This document shows positions 1 through 8,020 of a stretch of 64,000 bases of DNA, piece by piece; position 1 is the first letter of the stretch; the number at the start of each line of letters is the position of its first letter. A model generated the notes under the pieces. It searched no databases. It saw only the letters and a program-made list of their open reading frames with translations, and was not told where the DNA came from. Origin of the DNA: Geomobilimonas luticola (GTDB lineage: Bacteria; Desulfobacterota; Desulfuromonadia; Geobacterales; Geobacteraceae); NCBI RefSeq assembly GCF_018476905.1, contig NZ_JAHCVK010000001.1, forward strand, positions 1,302,001 to 1,366,000, written 5' to 3'. The translations under genes and the position numbers were made by a program.

Positions 1-634
1 GGATGATATTGCGTTCGTCATAGTGGGTTGAATTCGCAGACGGGTCCTCATTCAGCATGCGCCGCAGCCAATCCAGCAAGTTACCCGGATTGACAACAAC
101 CGGTGAAAGGCCGGCGCCACGCAGCACTTCCTGGATCGTGCCGAACACTTCTTCAAGATTTACATGGGCACTGTCCTTCACCGGAAACTTGACTGTAAAA
201 AACATCCTGAAGTTCCGGATTGGAATACCGCTCAGACAGCCGAGACCTTCCACACCTTCCTGAAAGAAGCGGGACACGTTGTCAGAAACCTCGCGTACCA
301 GTTTGCTGTCGCGCAATTTCATGGAAGTATAGGTATCCACAATATGCTTAACAAAAGGGTCGGCGAATAGAATGAACTGCATGATCGAACCGTCAGGCAG
401 GTTTACACGGAATATCCCCTCTAGGGTCCTGATGGTAGTCTCACAGGCAAAAGCCAGTGGAGCACACTCCCACATCATCCCGAAGGTGTTATCGGTATTC
501 AGGTAGATCTGATTCTTGGGGTCATGGGCAATCCACGGGAAATATTCGGAAAAATTGTCCCGTTCGGAGAGGCGGCGTAACTCGCTCCTGGTGAAGCCCC
601 CTCCACTTCCAAACAACGCTGACGCTACGCCCAT
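1..634 (-). CDS. traC: TraC, F-type conjugation ATPase (5' part only)
   Basis: This reading frame opens with ATG at 634 and runs off the left edge, so only the first 211 codons are visible. It starts two bases after the traV stop, in the position traC holds in F-type transfer operons. The N-terminus contains phrases typical of the VirB4/TraC N-terminal domain, such as YFPWIAHDPKN and MMWECAPLAF. The Walker motifs lie beyond the window. TraC is a cytoplasmic ATPase docked at the inner membrane that powers assembly of the pilus and secretion channel. The call rests on operon position plus N-terminal resemblance. A search with the complete gene would settle it. Confidence 0.82.
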   Translation of the reverse strand, partial: MGVASALFGSGGGFTRSELRRLSERDNFSEYFPWIAHDPKNQIYLNTDNTFGMMWECAPLAFACETTIRTLEGIFRVNLPDGSIMQFILFADPFVKHIVDTYTSMKLRDSKLVREVSDNVSRFFQEGVEGLGCLSGIPIRNFRMFFTVKFPVKDSAHVNLEEVFGTIQEVLRGAGLSPVVVNPGNLLDWLRRMLNEDPSANSTHYDERNII

Positions 635-636
635 GT

Positions 637-1131
637 CTAGTCCTCCTCGCCGGATGTAACGGAGTCACCCATCAACCAGCGCGGTTCATCAACGAAGAAG
701 TAGACATAACGCAGCATGTAGAATTCATTGTCCTGGCCGGTGTATGGCAGAAGGAGCACCCGCATGGTTTTCGGGGGAGCAACAACCGGTGTGACCGGTT
801 CTTTCAGGAGTCCGCTGAATTTGTCGAACAGTGCCGATTGGTAGCGGTTGTAGGTACCGTTCTCTTTGGCCGACGGATGCAGGGAGATATCCTTCTTGCC
901 TTCGGTGCAGAGACCAGCTGCAGCACTGTCAGCATTACAATCGTCTTCCTTGTGTTCTGCAGGTGCTTCGCTTGATTTGCCAGGGCTTGCTGTCGATTCC
1001 TTGTAGGCGGTTTGCACCGAAACGCACTTGCCGTTGCTGGTTTCAGGGCAGCTAAAGCTGCTTTCGTAGGGGTTGAGCAGGGCACAGCCGCTCATTGTCA
1101 GCATTCCTATAGTAATAAGGGCTTTCTTCAC
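637..1131 (-). CDS. traV: TraV, outer-membrane lipoprotein of the transfer channel
   Basis: This is a 164-residue protein with a lipoprotein signal: MKKALITIGMLTMSGC, where Cys16 in the MSGC lipobox would be lipidated. The region after it is Ser/Glu-rich and low in complexity, as in F-family TraV. In the F system TraV (VirB7-like) anchors TraK and TraB in the outer-membrane core complex. The start is GTG at 1131 with a GGGAGG Shine-Dalgarno. It overlaps the traB stop as GTGA, which suggests translational coupling. The family match is mainly by lipobox, size and gene order, because TraV sequences diverge strongly. Confidence 0.8.
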   Translation of the reverse strand: MKKALITIGMLTMSGCALLNPYESSFSCPETSNGKCVSVQTAYKESTASPGKSSEAPAEHKEDDCNADSAAAGLCTEGKKDISLHPSAKENGTYNRYQSALFDKFSGLLKEPVTPVVAPPKTMRVLLLPYTGQDNEFYMLRYVYFFVDEPRWLMGDSVTSGEED

Positions 1132-2408
1132 TTTCCGCCTCCCTTGGCAATTTTCTTGATGTCCAGATTGATTCCTTCGCTGATGACCAGTGTCACCGGC
1201 TTTGTGGCTCCGACTTCTATGACCGGCATGGTTTGCCTGGCCAGTTCCATGTAAAACTTCTGGATCTCTTTGAAGCCACTCGACAGGCCGGACCCAAGCC
1301 CAGACATGGCAATGTCTTTGGGGTCAACGGTTTGTGTTGTACCGAGAGGGCTTACGGACATGGTCGTGGCCGCAGACTTAATCGCGTCACCGGCACCGCC
1401 GAAAAAGCCGGCCAACATGCTCCTGGCGATCATGGAGCCCATCTTGGCAACGACCCGGCCTCGCAGGCCAATTTTGCCGTCTTCATCAACGACGAACCCT
1501 TTGATCTTCTGGTCGACTACCGCCTGCCCCTTACGGTCGAGACATGACAAGGAAACGAGCAGCAGTTCCGCACGCTCGGTGGCCAGGTTCCCCTTGCCGT
1601 CGGCTATAACAAAGCACCCTTTGAGGTTTGCTTTGACGCTATTGGGCAGTACCGCTGGAGTCTTTACCCTGAGCAGCACCGGTACCGGATTTCCTTTGGC
1701 TTCCGAAGTGGTTGGAGCGTCCAAGCCACTCAACAGAGTCGCCTCCATAAAGGAAGGTGGCAGATAGACCGAGACGGTCCCGACGTCTTTTTTTTTATCT
1801 TCCGCATCAGCCTTGGCGTGCTTGCCTGATCCAGGAGACGAGACGATGGCGATATCGCCGATTTCGGTTTCGGGTGGAGATTGCAACTGGCCTGCAGCCA
1901 TTCCTTGAGGTGCGGCAGGTGGGGGAGGAAGCGAAAAGCTGCTGCTTTGCGGCATCGGTGGAAGTGGCGGCAACGGCTGTTTTGATATCACTGTCCTGCC
2001 GGAACCGGCCTTTTGCGTCTGGCCCTGCTGTTGAGCAGTGATGGCAAGATGATTGTCACCAGCTACAGCGGGTGTAGTGCCGGCCTGAAGCACCGGTGCT
2101 GGAGTCGGGTCACCCTTTTTCTCTCGGGTGATCTCATCGAGTTTTTTCTGGAGTTCGGCAACTTTGTCGTCACGCTTGGCAATCTCCTTCTGACTTTCGA
2201 GGAACTGTGACTTTTCCAGGAGTTTTGGCTCGATGCTCAAGGGCGCTTGTTTCACACTTTTTGTGGAAACGGAATCTTTCCCCCTGTTCATGGCGTAATA
2301 TCCAATCGCGAATACGGACACAAGAATGCAGCCTGCCGCACACCAGGCAAGATTCCGACGCTGACTGCCACTGAGTCCGTTCCAGAAGGACAGGAGCTTA
2401 TTTTTCAT
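1128..2408 (-). CDS. traB: TraB, VirB10-like envelope-spanning channel protein
   Basis: This is a 426-residue protein with one N-terminal membrane helix (about residues 19-38, starting LAWCAAGCILVSV), a coiled/charged segment (VAELQKKLDEIT), a proline-rich periplasmic stretch (LPPLPPMPQSSSF, PPPPAAP) and a C-terminal VirB10-like beta domain (VPVLLRVKTPAVLPNS, GCFVIADGKGN, GRVVAKMGSMIARSM). This layout matches TraB/TrbI proteins, which connect the inner membrane to the outer-membrane core of the type IV channel. I chose ATG 2408 because an AGGAGG lies six bases upstream. An in-frame ATG at 2426 is less well placed. The start overlaps the traK end by 11 bases. Confidence 0.92.
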   Translation of the reverse strand: MKNKLLSFWNGLSGSQRRNLAWCAAGCILVSVFAIGYYAMNRGKDSVSTKSVKQAPLSIEPKLLEKSQFLESQKEIAKRDDKVAELQKKLDEITREKKGDPTPAPVLQAGTTPAVAGDNHLAITAQQQGQTQKAGSGRTVISKQPLPPLPPMPQSSSFSLPPPPAAPQGMAAGQLQSPPETEIGDIAIVSSPGSGKHAKADAEDKKKDVGTVSVYLPPSFMEATLLSGLDAPTTSEAKGNPVPVLLRVKTPAVLPNSVKANLKGCFVIADGKGNLATERAELLLVSLSCLDRKGQAVVDQKIKGFVVDEDGKIGLRGRVVAKMGSMIARSMLAGFFGGAGDAIKSAATTMSVSPLGTTQTVDPKDIAMSGLGSGLSSGFKEIQKFYMELARQTMPVIEVGATKPVTLVISEGINLDIKKIAKGGGK

Positions 2409-3345
2409 CGTCTGCCTCCTGGACATCTGACTCGGTACGGTTTTCTGTGGGCTCTTTTTGGTTTCCCGACTTGTTTGCTGGCAGACTCTGCCTTGCCTGA
2501 TCCATTACCGGCAGGTCACCGGTCAGTCTCCGAACCCCCTGTTTCTCGGCACGCTGCTCCACCACAAACACTCTGGAAGAGTCACCTGTTCGCAGAACAT
2601 GACGTTCAAGTGTTACAGCTATTGGGTTGTCCACCAGCGCCGTACGCAGAAACATCTTCTCGTTCATCTTGAACTCGGGAGTTTCGCCCCGCAGCGATGC
2701 CTCGAACTCCTTGATCCGGAGACCTTCACCCTCGATGTCCACGGTTCGTTTGAGGGTCAGAAGGATTTCCCGGAACGTGAAGAATCGTTTTTCCTTTTTG
2801 CTGATGGTGTAGGAGTCAGGAATGTTCTCGGTGTAGACTTCCCTGATCGCCTTGAGTACTTTCTTCTCGAAGGGTAAGCCGGCATAGAGAGACAGGTTCT
2901 CTTTGATCTTCTTCTCCTGGCCGGAAGTGAGGCGAATTGTTTGGGATGGTACTCTTTGGGGAAATGCGACCAAGCTGAAGACTTTTTCGCCACATACGAC
3001 ATAAAGCTCGGTCGGTGTAGATGAGTAGAAGAACTTGTCCCCCTTCTTGGTCACCTTGAACTTCACGAAGGCATCCTTGCCGGTGATCTTGATCGTTATC
3101 CCTTTCTCGGTTGAGGTCAGGACTTCTCGAATGTCACCTGGGCAGGAGATCCGATTTATGTCGGAACTCGACAGCCGAATACCGGTTGACGATTCGGGTA
3201 AGACAACGGTCGGAAACTCACCCTCGACCGGCTTTTCAATAGCCTGGTCAATTGCAGTCTTCTGTTTCTGGATAGCACCTTGTTCCAATGCATGCGCCAA
3301 TGTCGGCACCAGCAATGCGGTTAGTAAAGCTATTGTTTTGCGCAT
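2398..3345 (-). CDS. traK: TraK, VirB9/secretin-like core protein
   Basis: This is a 315-residue exported protein with an N-terminal signal peptide (MRKTIALLTALLVPTLAHA, cleavage after AHA). The body resembles TraK: a secretin-like N domain around ISCPGDIREVLTSTEKG, then a beta-rich part with KEKRFFTFREILL. TraK sits in the outer-membrane core complex with TraV and TraB. It is longer than F-plasmid TraK (about 242 residues) because of a polar C-terminal tail. The start overlaps the traE stop by one base (TGATG). A GTG one codon upstream (3348) is an alternative start. Confidence 0.88.
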   Translation of the reverse strand: MRKTIALLTALLVPTLAHALEQGAIQKQKTAIDQAIEKPVEGEFPTVVLPESSTGIRLSSSDINRISCPGDIREVLTSTEKGITIKITGKDAFVKFKVTKKGDKFFYSSTPTELYVVCGEKVFSLVAFPQRVPSQTIRLTSGQEKKIKENLSLYAGLPFEKKVLKAIREVYTENIPDSYTISKKEKRFFTFREILLTLKRTVDIEGEGLRIKEFEASLRGETPEFKMNEKMFLRTALVDNPIAVTLERHVLRTGDSSRVFVVEQRAEKQGVRRLTGDLPVMDQARQSLPANKSGNQKEPTENRTESDVQEADDEK

Positions 3346-3923
3346 CACGCCCCCTTGTTTTCGCCTAACGCCGGCTTTTCATAGAGCCGCACCAGGATGA
3401 ATTTTCCGTTCTCGAAGCGGTATTCGATGAGGTAGACCTTCAGAACGTCCTCTGCCTTCTGATCCACCATGTAGGTCTTCTTGGTACCGGTCACTACGAG
3501 ACGCCGCTTCTCGGCGTCATTGATGATTGAATGAATGTAAAAGGCACTGGAGGCCTTGGTGTTTTCGATTTTGTCCGCCAGTTCGTACAACTCTTTCCGT
3601 GATGCCTGGAATTCGGCGGGGTCGTAGACGGCTAGCAGTTCGCTGAACTGCGACCGGACGTTGACCGGGTTGTAGGTAAGCGCCAGACTCAGGATGTAGC
3701 GGGTGAATTCCTTGAGGTATTCATCCGAGGCTTTGTCGCCGGAAACCGAGATCTTTGAATTGATGGTCGGCGGCACGAGAATCACCCGCTGACTGTTCAA
3801 TGCAGTGAATAGTCCGGCTGTGTTGATGACAACGGCAATGCCAAGTGCTACGACCACGAACTTGAGCAGCCGGTTTTCGGCGAAAATGTTGGAACTTTTC
3901 TGTAGAAATATGTCGAGGTTCAC
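3345..3923 (-). CDS. traE: TraE, VirB5/VirB8-type transfer membrane protein
   Basis: This is a 192-residue protein with one N-terminal membrane helix (LKFVVVALGIAVVINTAGLF, about residues 20-39) and a periplasmic domain containing VILVPPTINSKISVSGD and YLKEFTRYILSLALTYNP, strongly characteristic of TraE in F-like systems. TraE is an inner-membrane component needed for pilus assembly. It starts at GTG (3923) with a GGGAG site upstream. It lies between traL and traK, the standard order. The assignment is secure from sequence and context. Confidence 0.93.
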   Translation of the reverse strand: MNLDIFLQKSSNIFAENRLLKFVVVALGIAVVINTAGLFTALNSQRVILVPPTINSKISVSGDKASDEYLKEFTRYILSLALTYNPVNVRSQFSELLAVYDPAEFQASRKELYELADKIENTKASSAFYIHSIINDAEKRRLVVTGTKKTYMVDQKAEDVLKVYLIEYRFENGKFILVRLYEKPALGENKGA

Positions 3924-3945
3924 TTCTTTCTCCCTCTGTTTGTGG

Positions 3946-4212
3946 TCATTCCAGAAAATCTCTTTCGAAGAACTGCGGGTACCCCTTCATCGGTGCCAGA
4001 CCGATGAAATAGAGAACGTGGCGCAGGAAACCTCGCGGGTACTGACGCTTGAAGCGGCTGTATGCCCACGGTACGATGATCATTGTCAGCCAGAGATATC
4101 CCCCGAACTGCTGGGCGAAGATAAAACTTGCCGTCATGATGGCCAGGTCATCGGGTTCGAACCAGAGGACCTGGAACGGCTGCGTCAGATATTGGGGAAA
4201 CTTGCGGATCAA
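3946..4212 (-). CDS. traL: TraL, small pilus-assembly membrane protein
   Basis: This is an 88-residue protein: a short N-terminus (RKFPQYLTQPFQVLWFEPDD), then a hydrophobic central hairpin (LAIMTASFIFAQQFGGYLW, LTMIIVPWAYSRF) and a tail with GFLRHVLYFIGLAP. These are hallmarks of TraL (VirB3-like), which works at the inner membrane with TraC in pilus assembly. Translation begins at TTG 4212, supported by GGAGG five bases upstream. An ATG start is not available nearby. It follows the pilin gene across a strong G+C hairpin. Confidence 0.92.
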   Translation of the reverse strand: MIRKFPQYLTQPFQVLWFEPDDLAIMTASFIFAQQFGGYLWLTMIIVPWAYSRFKRQYPRGFLRHVLYFIGLAPMKGYPQFFERDFLE

Positions 4213-4242
4213 GTACGCCTCCGTTCATGGCTACAAGATGGT

Positions 4243-4262
4243 GGGGGGGCTTTCGCCCCCCC
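4243..4262 (-). other. GC hairpin with GNRA tetraloop between traA and traL
   Basis: On the transcribed strand an 8-base G/C arm, the loop GAAA and the complementary arm form a perfect stem (GGGGGGGC-GAAA-GCCCCCCC). No T-run follows, so it is unlikely to be a full intrinsic terminator. It lies eight bases after the pilin stop codon. Such hairpins often protect the upstream message from 3' exonucleases or slow transcription. That would let pilin be made in excess over downstream genes. This role is inference. Confidence 0.7.
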
Positions 4263-4270
4263 GGTTGTGG

Positions 4271-4570
4271 CTAGATGATCATCCCGAGTGAGGTGACGAT
4301 CTTGTCCGAGTTGATGACGAGTACTCCTCCCAGGATGCAGAGGACTGCCGGGACCATCTTCTGCTGGATCATGACAACGACGCCGGCGATGATGGAAAGG
4401 ACACCGGCGATGGCGCCGAAAGGTCCCTTGAGGATGTTGTTGATGAAGAAGTCGTAAGCCTCGAAACCGAATGAACCGGCTACGGGGGCAACGAGGGCCA
4501 TGGCCTGGGATGCCGCCAGCGTTACGATCATCGCAACGAGGGTCATCAGAAGCATTTTCCGCTTGTGCAT
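4271..4570 (-). CDS. traA: TraA-like conjugative pilin precursor
   Basis: This is a 99-residue precursor with a signal peptide (LLMTLVAMIVTLAASQAMA) and a mature part of two hydrophobic helices separated by a short polar loop: FGAIAGVLSIIAGVVVMIQQ, KMVP, AVLCILGGVLVINSDKI. This is the layout of TraA/VirB2 pilins, which are stored in the inner membrane and polymerised into the pilus. ATG 4570 has AAAGGAG upstream. The position directly before traL agrees. A GC hairpin follows the gene. Confidence 0.88.
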   Translation of the reverse strand: MHKRKMLLMTLVAMIVTLAASQAMALVAPVAGSFGFEAYDFFINNILKGPFGAIAGVLSIIAGVVVMIQQKMVPAVLCILGGVLVINSDKIVTSLGMII

Positions 4571-4624
4571 TCATTTCTCCTTTGAGCTGTTGGTGTGATG
4601 GTCAGACGATGTTGCGAAATAGAT

Positions 4625-5377
4625 TCAGTGTGATTGCGGCTTGCTCACCTCCTTTCCCTTGTCCAGCAACCCGGTGATCCGTTGGATGTCTGCACCATTC
4701 ACGTGAGCACCTTCGATCCAGAGTGCCGGTGTTCCACGTACGCCAAGCCCAGCGGCAATTTTCTCCATCTCCTCCAGTTGCTGTTGCTGTGTGTCATCGG
4801 TTATGGAGATTGGCTTTCCGTCCAGCACTCCCTCGAATACATCATGGAATGCCTTGTCCCTGTCAGATTGCGACAGGATGTAGCGAGCCTTTTTCTCTGC
4901 GTCGGGATGTATCCTACGTAGTGGGACGAAATAGACGTAACGTGTCACGTCAGTGCGCTTCGAGAGGAAGTTGTCAACTTTGCGGCAATAGGGGCAGTCA
5001 GGGTCGGTGAACTCTATGACCTTTTTCGGGCCGTTGCCGATTTTCAGGGCTTTATCCAGAGGGAGAGTGTTGATTCGTTCTGCAACAACCTTCTCCCGCA
5101 TCTCGGCTGTCAGGTTCTTGCCGTCTTTGGTCCAGATTTCACCAAAAAAAAGGTATCCTTCGGGGCTGAAGTAAAATACCTGTTCGCCTGCGGTGATCTC
5201 ATATAGGCCCTTGAGCGGCGATTCCCTGAAGCCATCCAATTTCATATTTGGAAAGGTCTTCATCAGAGTCTCTTTCTCCGTTCTCAGATTGTCGTTAGCC
5301 ATAGAGAAACCCGCCGCAGTCACGATGAACATCATCAGCCCGCCGACCATAAGTTTCTTGTTATTTGCGGTCTTCAC
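4625..5377 (-). CDS. DsbC-like periplasmic thiol-disulfide isomerase
   Basis: This is a 250-residue exported protein with a hydrophobic N-terminal signal (LMVGGLMMFIVTAAGFSMA), a DsbC/G-type dimerisation region, then a thioredoxin fold with CPYC in EFTDPDCPYCRKVDNF and the cis-proline loop VRGTPALW. Conjugation operons often carry such an enzyme (TrbB or DsbC) to fold disulfide-bearing transfer proteins in the periplasm. The start is GTG 5377, with AAAGGAGG just upstream and an overlap (GTGA) with the previous stop. Upstream in-frame codons lack a ribosome site. Confidence 0.9.
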   Translation of the reverse strand: MKTANNKKLMVGGLMMFIVTAAGFSMANDNLRTEKETLMKTFPNMKLDGFRESPLKGLYEITAGEQVFYFSPEGYLFFGEIWTKDGKNLTAEMREKVVAERINTLPLDKALKIGNGPKKVIEFTDPDCPYCRKVDNFLSKRTDVTRYVYFVPLRRIHPDAEKKARYILSQSDRDKAFHDVFEGVLDGKPISITDDTQQQQLEEMEKIAAGLGVRGTPALWIEGAHVNGADIQRITGLLDKGKEVSKPQSH

Positions 5378-5979
5378 ATCTCCTCCTTTTGTAATCCGAT
5401 GATTTCTACTCTTCTGTTCTGTTGCTTGTCCTGCGAGGCGGGGCAGCATTTGCCTCTGCCTTCAATAGTGTTGATGTTCACCCCCTTGGCCTTCAGTGCC
5501 GTGGCGACGGCCTCTGCTCTTCTGAAGGACAGTTTCTTGTTGTAATCATCCGTACCGATTGTGCAGGTGTATCCGGTTACATTGACGGCATTACCTGCGG
5601 GAATATCCCTTGATATCCTTTCCAAATTGCCCTGCTCTAATTGGGAAAGCCTGGAACTGTCGAACTGAAAGTGAACCGTCCCGAGTAGCCCCTTGATTTC
5701 AGGCTGCTCATTTCTGGGTGCAACGGCAACAACCTCAGATTGAGTAGTAGTCGGCTGTATTGGCATGGATTCGCTTATTCTCACTGCAAGCTTTGTAATG
5801 GCAGGGAGGATGGTCAGCTTGCTGTCCGGGCAATTTGAACAGACAACAAAAGTGTCTCCACTCTGGGCTGATGCTGCATCAAAGGAATACGCGAACGGTC
5901 GTTGGCGTATATCGGAAGCGAAGCTTGACAGTGGAACGAGAAAAACGAGCGACGCAGTGGTCATGAACTTTGCCAGCAT
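5374..5979 (-). CDS. OmpA-domain envelope protein at the head of the transfer operon
   Basis: This is a 201-residue protein with a signal peptide (MLAKFMTTASLVFLVPLSSFA), a middle region with Cys-Ser-Asn-Cys (VVCSNCPDS), and a C-terminal OmpA-like domain (VHFQFDSSRLS, DDYNKKLSFRRAEAVATAL, QDKQQNRRVEI) that binds peptidoglycan in this family. The domain also contains two cysteine clusters (GYTCTIG, GKCCPAS), unusual for OmpA and a possible substrate for the coupled DsbC-like enzyme. ATG 5979 has CCGGAGGACAC upstream. It is the first gene of the tra transcript visible here. Its role in conjugation is inferred from context. Confidence 0.85.
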   Translation of the reverse strand: MLAKFMTTASLVFLVPLSSFASDIRQRPFAYSFDAASAQSGDTFVVCSNCPDSKLTILPAITKLAVRISESMPIQPTTTQSEVVAVAPRNEQPEIKGLLGTVHFQFDSSRLSQLEQGNLERISRDIPAGNAVNVTGYTCTIGTDDYNKKLSFRRAEAVATALKAKGVNINTIEGRGKCCPASQDKQQNRRVEIIGLQKEEM

Positions 5980-6211
5980 GTGTCCTCCGGAAATTTGATC
6001 TTCATATTGATTATCTTCTGGGGGGGAAGGTGCGAGGGTGGTCTTTGCGAATTCCTCTTTGACGAGGTAGGAAAATTCTTAAGATAGGCCACGCACTGGC
6101 GGCCACGGCCATACACTTGCCGTTACCAGTTGTGGCGGGACAGCGAGTAGCGTGAATTGTTCAAATATGAGGAGTTCTGAAAAAGGATTGGGTTACAGAA
6201 GGAAGGGGGTC

Positions 6212-6254
6212 TTTATAAAAAAGCCGCAAACTCCAGAAGAAGTCCGCGGCTTTC
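6212..6254 (-). terminator. Intrinsic terminator after hipA
   Basis: On the minus strand the arms AAAGCCGC (6246-6253) and GCGGCTTT (6220-6227) form a stem, followed by further Ts running into TTTATAAAG. It sits five bases beyond the hipA stop and separates hipBA from the transfer operon. Confidence 0.85.
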
Positions 6255-6258
6255 AGTC

Positions 6259-7551
6259 TCATCCTCGCTGGTGCCGTCTAGCGAGATCTTTTAGGGGCCC
6301 TGGTTCCAACCCCTCGAAAACATATGGATTCAATATCTGATTCCCCCACATCAAATTTCGATCAACTTCGCTTAACGATGCATCGTCACAGACAGTCGAC
6401 CAATTTTGTTCGATGCACGCTATCTGTTTAGCGATAATGTCGACGGCCTCCTCTTCAGAGAGGAGAAATTGCGGAGCGGCAGCAATGCATGTGGTTATCC
6501 GACTTGAACGGTCGTCTCCCATAACCAGCATTGCTTGAGTGGCGATCTGCCCATGGCGAGCCTGTGGGCAGATATCGTATGCCGGGGTTAACGTCAGCAT
6601 CTGTCCGTCCCAGAAAGCTGCATGGTTGCGGGCATGGTCGTCAGTATTGCCAACCAGAATATTGAACACGATACGGGAAAACAGTTCGCGCAATGTTCCG
6701 GGAGCATTTGTGAATTTACTCCGGATAATTTCAGCCAACGTTTCATAGCTTGCGTAACGGGCCATCATCTCATCCAGAGTCAACATCGTCAGAGCCGAAA
6801 TAAGGCTCTTGCGCTGCCACCCATTAGCCGTTGCCTTCCGATCAAAACGATCGACAAGCAGCACATCCTTGCCGGCGGCACGTTCTAGTGAGACCGGCGC
6901 CACATCAATGTCAGCCATGGCAGCTAGTCTCATTGCGACATACTCTGCTTTGACGACGGAGTAGAGATCGGTGGAAGTGGAAAATTTCGCTATGAATTTC
7001 CGGGATTCACTTTCAATGAGGGCCTTGGGTCGTGCTCCACCGATAGAGGTGCCATGCTGAAGTGCCTGGGCAAGCTCAGGAGTTAACGGTATACCCTTCT
7101 CGACACGCTCGGTCGCCTCAATCAGTTCTTCAATAGGGGCTCCGGAGGCATATCGTGGCTCGTACTGCGTAGGCGATAACTGGAAATCAAGGGCGCCTAT
7201 CCGGTCGGACCCAGACTCAATAAGGTAACTGAGTTCGTCGAGTGCTGCCGGGTCGATTCCAGACGCTTTATTTCCGAACTTCTTGTTGAGAATTACCCTG
7301 CGTCCCCAGGCATCAGGAGCAGCGTCCCTTAAACACCCCGGGATGGAAAGCCCAGAAAGGAGAGGGAGTAGCCCCTGACGCAGGGGAAGTTCAGCGTCGT
7401 AAATCGAAATAGCATTGTCGCGCTGCAGGTAGCTTTTACCGTAGTTGAAGACATATGTCGTCCCTACGGTTGTAAGCATTCCAGCCACCACCGGATGTGT
7501 CTCTCCAGGGAGCCAGATCCAGACATATAATTCTTTGTACTCAGAATTCAT
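6259..7551 (-). CDS. hipA: HipA-family Ser/Thr kinase toxin
   Basis: This 430-residue protein has the HipA fold. The N-terminal part carries the HipA_N couple (LPLLSGLSIPGCLRDAAPDAWGRR). The kinase core has the Gly-rich phosphate loop GTSIGGARPKALIE (about residues 166-179), the catalytic segment LVGNTDDHARNHAAF, and the metal-binding YDICP. All key residues appear intact. HipA kinases inactivate glutamyl-tRNA synthetase or related targets, causing growth arrest, and are held in check by HipB. It overlaps its antitoxin gene by 11 bases. Placement on a plasmid suggests a stability module. Confidence 0.93.
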   Translation of the reverse strand: MNSEYKELYVWIWLPGETHPVVAGMLTTVGTTYVFNYGKSYLQRDNAISIYDAELPLRQGLLPLLSGLSIPGCLRDAAPDAWGRRVILNKKFGNKASGIDPAALDELSYLIESGSDRIGALDFQLSPTQYEPRYASGAPIEELIEATERVEKGIPLTPELAQALQHGTSIGGARPKALIESESRKFIAKFSTSTDLYSVVKAEYVAMRLAAMADIDVAPVSLERAAGKDVLLVDRFDRKATANGWQRKSLISALTMLTLDEMMARYASYETLAEIIRSKFTNAPGTLRELFSRIVFNILVGNTDDHARNHAAFWDGQMLTLTPAYDICPQARHGQIATQAMLVMGDDRSSRITTCIAAAPQFLLSEEEAVDIIAKQIACIEQNWSTVCDDASLSEVDRNLMWGNQILNPYVFEGLEPGPLKDLARRHQRG

Positions 7552-7879
7552 CGTTTACTTTCATAGAGCTGCGAACCAGTTGGGGAAGGAGAGCCAGCTT
7601 ATCGTCAACCCGGCTTATATTTCTGGAGATATTCGCGTTCCCTTCATCCCCAAATAGGTTTACCCCAACCAGGTTGGCTACCTCAAACACCAGACCAATC
7701 TCACACTTCGGGTCGCCACGCTCGATCTTCTGCAAAGTCCTTCTGGAAATCCCGGCCCGGCCAGACAGGTCTTCCTCGGTCATCTTACGTTCTTTCCTGC
7801 CGAGCCGGATGAGTTTGCCCAACAGCTCTGCTGCATCCCGGGTCTGGCGGAGATATGTGCGGTTCACTGGAGACGCCAT
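7541..7879 (-). CDS. hipB: HipB-like helix-turn-helix antitoxin
   Basis: This 112-residue protein has an XRE-type helix-turn-helix: LIRLGRKERKMTEEDLSGRAG then ISRRTLQKIERGDP, about residues 23-56. It directly precedes and overlaps hipA, the standard antitoxin-toxin order. HipB proteins bind the toxin and an operator in their own promoter. A 39-base inverted repeat stands 17 bases upstream of the start. The polar C-terminal 30 residues probably contact the kinase. That contact is inferred. Confidence 0.88.
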   Translation of the reverse strand: MASPVNRTYLRQTRDAAELLGKLIRLGRKERKMTEEDLSGRAGISRRTLQKIERGDPKCEIGLVFEVANLVGVNLFGDEGNANISRNISRVDDKLALLPQLVRSSMKVNDEF

Positions 7880-7895
7880 AGATCACCAATTGAGT

Positions 7896-7934
7896 ATTAT
7901 CGTAGTCATGTGATAGCTTCGTGATTACGATAAT
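7896..7934 (-). promoter_or_regulatory. Inverted-repeat operator of hipBA
   Basis: Arms ATTATCGTAGTCA (7896-7908) and TGATTACGATAAT (7922-7934) are inverted copies matching at 12 of 13 positions, 13 bases apart. They are centred about 36 bases upstream of the hipB start. HipB proteins repress their own promoter by binding such paired sites, so this is the likely autoregulatory operator. Confidence 0.8.
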
Positions 7935-8020
7935 AGCCAAAACATAAAAAGACGTCAATAGAATTTCTGTTTAGCTGTTGACTCACCATGACTCAATATC
8001 TATCCAAATGAAGCCAGAAG

